Below are positions 1-5,682 of a DNA stretch of 6,791 nucleotides, piece by piece. The translations under genes and the position numbers were made by a program. The notes under the pieces were generated by a model, which worked only from the letters and a program-made list of their open reading frames with translations, did no database searches and was not told where the DNA came from. Positions within the stretch are counted from its first letter, which is position 1. Each line of letters opens with the position of its first letter. Source of the DNA: Actinomycetota bacterium (GTDB taxonomy: Bacteria > Actinomycetota > UBA4738); the NCBI GenBank assembly GCA_005888465.1, contig VAYJ01000150.1, forward strand, positions 1 through 6,791, in the 5' to 3' direction.

Positions 1-627
1 CGCACCCGTGACCGGCCGGCCGACGACCAGGTAGTCGGCCCCCCGCTCCAGGGCCTCGCCCGGGGTGAGCACGCGAGCGTGATCGTTGCCGGAGACACCC
101 GTGGGCCGGATGCCGGGCACGACGACGATGGGGCTCTCCCCGATCGCCTGGCGTACCTCCGTCACATCCGCGCCGGAGACGACGACCCCGGCCGCGCCCG
201 CCTTCACGGCCTCGAACGCCAGGGAGGCCGGCGACGCGAGACCCTCGCCGGCGAGGCTCGAGAGCACCGTCACCGCGATCACGCGGGGCCCATCGCGGCC
301 CGCCTCGGCTGCGCCCTTCGCCGCGCCGTCGACGGCCGCGCGGACCATGTCGGGACCACCGAGCGCGTGCACCGTCAGCAGACCGACGCCCAACCGCCCC
401 GCCTCCCGGGCGGCCGCGCCGACGGTGTTGGGGATGTCGTGGAGCTTCAAGTCGAGGAAGACCGGGATGCGATCGCGCACGCGCTCCACGGCCGCCGGTC
501 CCGCCGCGACGAAGAGCTCGAGCCCCACCTTGAGGAAGGCGATCATCCCGGCGAGCCGCTCGGCGAGCGCGTCGGCGGCGGCGGGGTCCGCGACGTCAGC
601 CGCTACGATAAGCGGGTTCCGCGACAC
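1..627 (-). CDS. pyrF: Orotidine-5'-phosphate decarboxylase, 3' end cut by window
   Basis: Catalyses the last step of UMP synthesis, decarboxylating OMP to UMP in the cytoplasm. Translating the minus strand from GTG at 627 gives 209 uninterrupted codons to the window edge, beginning MSRNPLIVAADVADP. Visible family marks: substrate-binding Asp11, Lys33 in FLKVG, the catalytic DLKLHDIPNTV block at residues 59-69 (Asp59, Lys61, Asp64), VTVLSS near 119-124, PGIRP at 171-175 and the phosphate-binding Arg204 in VVGRPVT at 202-207. Family members of this short bacterial type run about 230-245 residues, so roughly 20-35 residues are missing beyond position 1. The GTG is chosen because it sits directly before the conserved first strand and has a Shine-Dalgarno-like GGTGGAG ten bases upstream. 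It overlaps the end of pyrD by 32 bases, which points to coupled translation. All key active-site residues that fall inside the window are present, so no sign of decay. Confidence 0.96.
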   Translation of the reverse strand, partial: MSRNPLIVAADVADPAAADALAERLAGMIAFLKVGLELFVAAGPAAVERVRDRIPVFLDLKLHDIPNTVGAAAREAGRLGVGLLTVHALGGPDMVRAAVDGAAKGAAEAGRDGPRVIAVTVLSSLAGEGLASPASLAFEAVKAGAAGVVVSGADVTEVRQAIGESPIVVVPGIRPTGVSGNDHARVLTPGEALERGADYLVVGRPVTGA

Positions 628-1570
628 GCTCGGAACGCTCCACCTTTCCCGTCAGGTCGGCCGGCGACGACAGCCCGCGCGCGGCCAGGAATTGACCGAT
701 GCCGTCCGCGATCTGGATCGTGGCGTCCGGGTTCGCGAAGTTGGCGGTTCCCACCTGCACCGCCCAGGCGCCCGCGAGGAGGAACTCGATCGCGTCGCGC
801 GCCGTCGAGATGCCACCCACCCCGATGATCGGGACGCCCGGCAGCGCCTGCGCGACCTGGTAGACGCAGCGGATGGCGACGGGACGGATGGCGGGCCCCG
901 AGAGCCCGCCGGTCACCGCGGCGAGGCGCGGGCGGAACGACTCCACGTCGATCGCCATCCCAAGGAGAGTGTTGATGAGCGTGACCCCATGCGCGCCGGC
1001 GTGCACGCAGGCATCGGCGATCTCCACGATGTTCGTAACGTCGGCGGTGAGCTTCGCGAACACCGGGAGCGTCGTGAGGCGCGTCATCGTGGCGATGACC
1101 TCGATCGCCTGCTCCGGGTGGCACGCGAAGACCTGATTGCGGCGCTCCACGTTCGGGCAGGAGATGTTCGCCTCGATCGCCACCACGCCCGGCATGTCGC
1201 GCGTTTGGATGGCCACCTGCGCGAACTCCTGCACGCTCTTGCCGGCGATCGAGAGGATCACGGGGGCCCCGAGCGAGGCGATGAACGGCCCGTCCTTCGC
1301 GAGGAACTCCTCGACCCCCGGGTTCTGCAGGCCGATCGCGTTCAGCATCCCCGCGTCGACCTCGACCATGCGGGGTGTTGGAAGCCCCTTCGTCGGGCCG
1401 AGCGTGACGCTCTTGGTCACGATGCCGCCGATCCGGCGAACGTCCAAGGCGGCCGCCATCTCCCGGCCCGACCCGAAGCACCCCGAGGCGGCGAGGACCG
1501 GCGTGGGGAACGCGACCCCGTTCAGGTCGACGGCGAGCGACGTGCCCGAATCCCCGTTGGAGGTGGTCAT
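596..1570 (-). CDS. pyrD: Dihydroorotate dehydrogenase, class 1B catalytic subunit
   Basis: Cytosolic FMN enzyme oxidising dihydroorotate to orotate; class 1B enzymes pass the electrons through PyrK to NAD+. The 324-residue protein (family usually about 300-315) starts at ATG 1570, whose A and T overlap the pyrK stop. Visible marks along the barrel: VLAASGCFGSG at 25-35, TKSVTLGPTKGLPTPRM at 52-68 with FMN-contacting Lys53, LNAIGLQN at 76-83, NISCPNV at 135-141 with Cys138 as the catalytic base (a cysteine here, rather than serine, marks class 1), FAKLTADV at 171-178, LINT at 198-201, GGLSG at 221-225, GVGGI at 250-254 and VGTANF at 273-278. Substrate and FMN residues all look intact. The tail past about 310 is charged and unconserved, and its coding DNA doubles as the pyrF ribosome-binding region. 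Class 1B assignment rests on sequence style plus the adjacent pyrK; since pyrK is broken here, activity with NAD+ is uncertain even though PyrD itself looks sound. Confidence 0.96.
   Translation of the reverse strand: MTTSNGDSGTSLAVDLNGVAFPTPVLAASGCFGSGREMAAALDVRRIGGIVTKSVTLGPTKGLPTPRMVEVDAGMLNAIGLQNPGVEEFLAKDGPFIASLGAPVILSIAGKSVQEFAQVAIQTRDMPGVVAIEANISCPNVERRNQVFACHPEQAIEVIATMTRLTTLPVFAKLTADVTNIVEIADACVHAGAHGVTLINTLLGMAIDVESFRPRLAAVTGGLSGPAIRPVAIRCVYQVAQALPGVPIIGVGGISTARDAIEFLLAGAWAVQVGTANFANPDATIQIADGIGQFLAARGLSSPADLTGKVERSERVAEPAYRSG
638..644 (-). promoter_or_regulatory. Ribosome binding site of pyrF, inside pyrD
   Basis: GGTGGAG on the minus strand lies ten bases before the GTG at 627. 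It is the best purine-rich candidate in the region and supports the GTG as the pyrF start over any later codon. It lies within the last codons of pyrD, so ribosomes translating pyrD pass over it, consistent with coupled translation. Assigned by eye only. Confidence 0.55.
1567..1570 (-). promoter_or_regulatory. ATGA start-stop overlap, pyrK/pyrD
   Basis: The pyrD ATG (1570-1568) overlaps the natural pyrK TGA (1569-1567). No strong Shine-Dalgarno sequence is visible upstream, so pyrD probably depends on ribosomes ending pyrK here. Because of the frame break in pyrK, ribosomes that start at 2405 are in the wrong frame at this point and would not stop at this TGA. Confidence 0.85.
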
Positions 1571-1746
1571 GGCGAGGCCTGGACCCGCTCGGCCTCCCGT
1601 TCGGGGGCCGGCTCCTCGGCGGGCGGGGGCGGCGCCTCGCCCAGCCATCGGTCCCACCACACGCGTGCTCCGTTGAAGACCGGGCCCTCCACGCAGCTGC
1701 GCACGTTCCACCACCCGCGCGAGTCCATCCCGATGACCGGCACGAC

Positions 1747-1748
1747 GC
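1747..1748 (-). other. Frame break and probable deletion junction in pyrK
   Basis: On the minus strand the N-terminal pyrK frame is good through the Val219 codon GTC (1751-1749). Two bases, GC (1748-1747), follow, and then the C-terminal frame begins with GTC GTG CCG (1746 on), encoding VVP. The two stray bases fit the last two bases of a TGC cysteine codon, the third cluster cysteine of the family. Removing 13 codons plus one base (40 bases) from a standard EExMxCGxGxCxxC loop yields exactly this junction. A one-base insertion would restore frame but would not restore the cysteines, so a simple single-base error does not explain it. The 40-base figure is inferred from family spacing, not observed. 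Confidence 0.8.
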
Positions 1749-2401
1749 GACCGCCACCTGGCAGGGGATCTGCAGGTCGCGGCAGCGCTCGGCCACGGCG
1801 CGGAGCATCGGGTTGGGCCCGCACGCGTACACCACCTGCGCGCCCGTTCGCTCGAGGAGCGCGTCCAGCACGTCCGTGACCCGGCCGCGCTCCCCCATCG
1901 TGCCGTCCTCGGTGGTCACGACCACGGTCGCGGCCAGGCGCTTGGCCTCGATGGGCTTGAACACCCGCCCGTGGTCGCGGGCGCCGATCACCATGTGGAC
2001 GAGCTTGTTGCGGGCCCGAAGCTCCTCGGCCAAGAAGTACAGGGGGGCCGCGCCGTAGCCGCCGCCCACGAGGAGGCAGGTTCGGAGCTCCCGCGGGTAG
2101 GTGAACGACCGCCCCAGCGGGCCGATCACGTCCAGGGTGTCGTGGGGCTTCGCCTCCGCGAGCCATGCCGTGCCGCGCCCCACCACGTCGAACACGATCT
2201 CGAGCGTTCCAGCCCAGCCCCCGCGCCGCGAGGCCTGGTGGATGGAGAAGGGACGCCGCAGCATGAACGTGCGGTCCTCGGGGACACCGATCTCGATGAA
2301 TTGCCCGGGCTTCGCCTGCTCGGCGATTTCGGGGGCGACCAGAGTAAGCGAGACGTACGCGCCGCTCCGGCGGTTCGAGAGCACCTCGCAGCGGGCCCGG
2401 A

Positions 2402-2405
2402 TCAT
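2402..2405 (-). promoter_or_regulatory. ATGA start-stop overlap, carB/pyrK
   Basis: The pyrK ATG (2405-2403) overlaps the carB TGA (2404-2402). No clear Shine-Dalgarno sequence precedes it, so pyrK translation most likely relies on ribosomes finishing carB. Another ATG at 2413 is out of the pyrK frame and is not the start. Confidence 0.85.
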
Positions 2406-5400
2406 GGCGCCATCGCGAGGGCGCGCAAGGACCCTCGGGCCGTGAGGGGGAGCATCGCAGCATGGTACTCCTGGAGCGATCGGGGGGCGGCGGTGGCCTG
2501 CGCGGCCTCGATCCCCTGCACCGCGGCGAGCACGCCGGGGATCGTGGTGATGCACGGCACCCCCGCCCGGGCCGCCGCCGTGCGGATGAAGTAGCCGTCC
2601 GTCCTGGGTCCGGGTCCGAAGGGCGTGTTGATCACCAGGTCGACCTGGCCCGCCGCGATCAGATCGGCCGCGTTCGGCGAACCCTCCGAGCGCTTGCGCA
2701 CGCAAGCCGAGGGGACGCCGGCCCGGGCCAGGACCGCGGCGGTCCCCCTCGTGGCCACGATGCCGAAGCCGAGCTGGGTCAGGCGCCGGGCCGGAGCGGC
2801 GATGTGTCGCTTGTCGCGATTCGCGACCGAGACGAACACCGTCCCGCCGCGGGGCAGCGCGGTGCCGGCCGCCTCCTGCGCCCGGGCGAGCGCGGTGCCT
2901 AGGTCCTCGGCGATCCCCATGACCTCGCCGGTCGAGCGCATTTCCGGTCCCAGCACGGTATCGACGCCGGGGAACCTGCCGAAGGGAAGGACCACGGCCT
3001 TCACCGCCACGTGAGCGAGCCGCCGGTAGGGGCTGCGTTCGGGCGCGAGCCCCGCCGCGCGAAGCTCCGCAATGCTCGCGCCGGCGATCACTCGCGTCGC
3101 GAGCCGGGCGAGCGGCACGCCGGTCGCCTTGGAGACGAAGGGGAGGGTCCGGGACGCCCGCGGGTTGGCCTCCAGCACGAACGCCACCTCGTCGCGGAGG
3201 GCGAGCTGCACGTTCAGCATCCCGCGCACGCGGAGGGCGCGCGCGATCGCCGTGACCGATTGTTCGATCCCGTCAAGCTCCTCGTCCGAGAGCGTCGGCG
3301 GCGGGATCACGCACATCGAGTCGCCGGAGTGCACCCCGGCCTCCTCGATGTGCTCCATCACCGCACCGATGAACACCTCCTCGCCGTCGGAGACCGCGTC
3401 GACGTCGACCTCGATCGCGCCCTCGAGGAACCGGTCGATGAACACGGGGTGCTCGGGGCTCGCGGCGGCGGCGCTCGCGACGTACCGGTCGAGGTCGCGT
3501 TCGGCGTCGACGATCTCCATCGCCCGCCCGCCGAGCACATACGAGGGACGCACGATCACGGGGTAGGTGACCCGCGCGGCCACGCGCCGCGCCTCCTTCG
3601 CGGAGCGCGCGACGCCGTGCGGCGGCGCCCGCAGCCCCAGCTCCGCGACGAGCGCGCCGAACTTCCGCCGGTCCTCCGCCACGTCGAGGTCCTTCGGGAG
3701 CGTGCCGAGGATCGGCACGCCGGCTGCTTCGAGCTCGCGGGCGATCGCGAGCGGCGTCTGCCCCCCGAACTGCACGATGACCCCGGCCGGCCGCTCCGCC
3801 TCGACGACGGCGAGCACGTCCTCGACCGAGAGCGGCTCGAAGTACAGCCGGTCGCTCGTGTCGTAGTCGGTGGAGACGGTCTCGGGGTTCGAGTTCACCA
3901 TCACCGCATCGAACCCGGCCTCGCGCAGGGCGAACGCCGCCTGCACGCACGCGTAGTCGAACTCGATCCCTTGGCCGATGCGGTTCGGCCCGGCCCCCAG
4001 GATGACCACGCCGGGGCGGGCGCCGGGCGCCACCTCGGACTCCTCCTCGTACGTCGAGTAGTAGTAGGGCGTGCGGGCGGCGAACTCCCCCGCGCACGTG
4101 TCGACGGTCTTGAAGACCGGCAGCACCCGCAGCCGCGCTCGGGCCGCTCGCACCTCGGCCTCGGCGGCGCCGGTGAGCCGGGCGATGCGCGCGTCGGACA
4201 GGCCGGCCCGCTTCGCGCTGCGGAGCTCGTCCTCGGTGAGCGACCCGAGCGCGCGTCCGCGAAGCGACGCCGCCCACCGCGCACGGGAGCCGATCTGCTC
4301 GACGAACCATGGGTCGATCCGGCTCGCGGCGGCCACCTCGGCGACCGAGCGACCTTCGGCGAGGGCCCGTTCGACGAGGGGCAGGCGACGCTCCGTCGCC
4401 TGCGCCAGCTCCTCGAGCTCGACCCGCTCATTCGCGTCGCCGGACGGGTCCGTCGCGGCCTCGATCTCGGGACGTTCGAGCGACCGGTAGGCCTTGCCGA
4501 GCGCCTCCGCGAACGTTCGGCCGATCGCCATGACCTCACCGACCGACTTCATGCGGGTGCCGAGCACCGGGTTGGCGCTCGGGAACTTCTCGAACGCCCA
4601 GCGGGGGATCTTCACCGCGACGTAGTCGATCGCCGGCTCGAAGGCGGCGAGCGTCTCGCCCGTGATGTCGTTGCGGATCTCGTCCAGCCGGTAGCCGACG
4701 GCGAGCAGGGCGGCGATCTTCGCGATCGGGAACCCGGTCGCCTTCGACGCGAGCGCGCTCGAGCGCGACACGCGCGGATTCATCTCGATCAGCACCATGC
4801 GTCCCGTAGCAGGGTCGACGGCGAACTGAACGTTCGACCCGCCCGTGTCGACGCCGATCGCCCGGATGCAGGCGAGGCCTGCATCACGCATGCGCTGGTA
4901 GTCGTGGTCGGAGAGTGTGAGCGCGGGCGCGACCGTGATCGAGTCGCCCGTGTGCACGCCCATCGGGTCCACGTTCTCGATCGAGCAGATGACGACGGCG
5001 TTGTCCGAGCCGTCGCGCATGACCTCGAGCTCGAACTCCTTCCACCCCGCGAGCGACTCCTCGACGAGCACCTCGCCGATCGGGCTGGCGGCGACCCCTT
5101 GCCCGGCCACCTCCCGCAGCTCCTCGGGCGTCGCCGCGAGGCCGCTTCCGCCTCCTCCCAGGACGAACGACGGCCGGACGATCACGGGGTAGCCGATTCG
5201 GCGGGCGACGTCGAGCGCCTCGTGTGCCGAGTGCGCGAAACCGGACTCGGGGAGCGGAAGCCCCGCGTCCACCATCGTGGCGACGAACATCCGCCGGTCC
5301 TCCGCGCGGCAGATGGCATCCAGGCTCGCGCCGATCAGCCGGACGCCGTGGCGCTCGAGCGCGCCCGACTCCGCGAGCGCCACGGCCACATTGAGTGCCG

Positions 5401-5680
5401 TCTGGCCGCCGAGCGTCGGCAGCAGCGTGTCGGGACGCTCGCGCTCGATCACCCGGAGCACCGACGAGGGCGTGAGCGGCTCGACGTACGTCGCGTCGGC
5501 GAACTCGGGGTCGGTCATGATCGTGGCCGGGTTCGAGTTCACGAGGACCACGCGGAACCCCTCGCGGCGGAGCGCTTTGCACGCCTGCGTGCCCGAGTAG
5601 TCGAACTCGGCGGCCTGACCGATCACGATCGGCCCCGAGCCAATCACCAGGATCGAGGCGATGTCGTCGCGGCGCGGCAT
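2402..5680 (-). CDS. carB: Carbamoyl-phosphate synthase, large subunit
   Basis: Makes carbamoyl phosphate from bicarbonate, two ATP and ammonia tunnelled from CarA; supplies pyrimidine and arginine synthesis. The complete 1092-residue product matches the usual 1060-1110. Domain order: N-terminal carboxyphosphate half with ILVIGSGPIVIGQ at 10-22, an ATP-grasp with VRPSFVLGGGGSG at 168-180, Glu215, Gln285 and the metal-binding IEMNPRVSRSS at 298-308 (Glu299, Asn301); oligomerisation domain about 400-550; second synthetase half with ILGAGPNRIGQGIEFDYA at 560-577, a second ATP-grasp with VRPSYVLGGRAM at 710-721 and LEANPRASRT at 836-845; and a methylglyoxal-synthase-like allosteric domain about 945-1075. 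That last domain keeps ATRGT at 976-980, Lys996 and INTP at 1017-1020, the places where UMP/IMP bind in the E. coli enzyme, so UMP feedback is plausible. Reading frame is open upstream to 5884, but ATG 5680 is chosen because MPRRDDI is the family start and it overlaps the carA stop as TGATG. The next gene, pyrK, overlaps its stop by four bases. Confidence 0.98.
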   Translation of the reverse strand: MPRRDDIASILVIGSGPIVIGQAAEFDYSGTQACKALRREGFRVVLVNSNPATIMTDPEFADATYVEPLTPSSVLRVIERERPDTLLPTLGGQTALNVAVALAESGALERHGVRLIGASLDAICRAEDRRMFVATMVDAGLPLPESGFAHSAHEALDVARRIGYPVIVRPSFVLGGGGSGLAATPEELREVAGQGVAASPIGEVLVEESLAGWKEFELEVMRDGSDNAVVICSIENVDPMGVHTGDSITVAPALTLSDHDYQRMRDAGLACIRAIGVDTGGSNVQFAVDPATGRMVLIEMNPRVSRSSALASKATGFPIAKIAALLAVGYRLDEIRNDITGETLAAFEPAIDYVAVKIPRWAFEKFPSANPVLGTRMKSVGEVMAIGRTFAEALGKAYRSLERPEIEAATDPSGDANERVELEELAQATERRLPLVERALAEGRSVAEVAAASRIDPWFVEQIGSRARWAASLRGRALGSLTEDELRSAKRAGLSDARIARLTGAAEAEVRAARARLRVLPVFKTVDTCAGEFAARTPYYYSTYEEESEVAPGARPGVVILGAGPNRIGQGIEFDYACVQAAFALREAGFDAVMVNSNPETVSTDYDTSDRLYFEPLSVEDVLAVVEAERPAGVIVQFGGQTPLAIARELEAAGVPILGTLPKDLDVAEDRRKFGALVAELGLRAPPHGVARSAKEARRVAARVTYPVIVRPSYVLGGRAMEIVDAERDLDRYVASAAAASPEHPVFIDRFLEGAIEVDVDAVSDGEEVFIGAVMEHIEEAGVHSGDSMCVIPPPTLSDEELDGIEQSVTAIARALRVRGMLNVQLALRDEVAFVLEANPRASRTLPFVSKATGVPLARLATRVIAGASIAELRAAGLAPERSPYRRLAHVAVKAVVLPFGRFPGVDTVLGPEMRSTGEVMGIAEDLGTALARAQEAAGTALPRGGTVFVSVANRDKRHIAAPARRLTQLGFGIVATRGTAAVLARAGVPSACVRKRSEGSPNAADLIAAGQVDLVINTPFGPGPRTDGYFIRTAAARAGVPCITTIPGVLAAVQGIEAAQATAAPRSLQEYHAAMLPLTARGSLRALAMAP

Positions 5681-5682
5681 CA
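5678..5682 (-). promoter_or_regulatory. TGATG stop-start overlap, carA/carB
   Basis: The carA stop TGA (5682-5680) shares its last base with the carB start ATG (5680-5678). Such one-base overlaps allow terminating ribosomes to restart at once, which would help make the two CarAB subunits in equal amounts. The overlap is seen directly; coupling is inferred. Confidence 0.85.

Larger units (their letters stand above)
1567..2405 (-). pseudogene. pyrK: Dihydroorotate dehydrogenase electron-transfer subunit, frameshifted and lacking most of the [2Fe-2S] loop
   Basis: PyrK carries FAD and a [2Fe-2S] cluster and links PyrD to NAD+. Starting at ATG 2405 (ATGA overlap with the carB stop), the first 219 residues are a good ferredoxin-reductase-like module: FAD-binding RRPFSIHQA at 50-58, the nucleotide-binding LLVGGGYGAAPLYFLAEEL at 111-129, VVTTEDGTMGERGRV near 162-176 and VYACGPNPM at 192-200, ending in CQVAV at 215-219. 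The family then continues with a loop of the form EExMxCGxGxCxxC followed by VVPV. Here that loop is absent. VVPVIGMDSRGWWNVRSC resumes in a different frame from position 1746 and runs 59 codons to the TGA at 1569-1567. The original frame instead reads on without a stop to 603. Three of four cluster cysteines are missing; only the fourth (codon 1695-1693) remains. Restoring 14 codons would give about 292 residues, slightly long for the family owing to a proline- and glutamate-rich tail. Identity is secure; whether the lesion is biological or a sequencing/assembly fault cannot be told from this window. Confidence 0.9.

Noticed and set aside
1..627. Reading the pyrK/pyrD overlap or pyrD/pyrF overlap as a programmed frameshift system
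   Set aside because: There is no slippery heptamer visible at the pyrK break, and a programmed shift could not supply the missing cysteine loop. The pyrD/pyrF overlap has its own start codon and ribosome binding site.
86..1879. A 597-codon open frame on the plus strand opposite pyrF, pyrD and the end of pyrK
   Set aside because: Low-complexity Arg/Ala/Pro/Asp composition and no family motifs; it is a high-GC antisense shadow of the pyr genes.
2402..5680. The two similar halves of carB as a recent duplication
   Set aside because: The internal repeat of two ATP-grasp synthetase halves is the ancient, universal architecture of CarB; the halves have diverged strongly in sequence.
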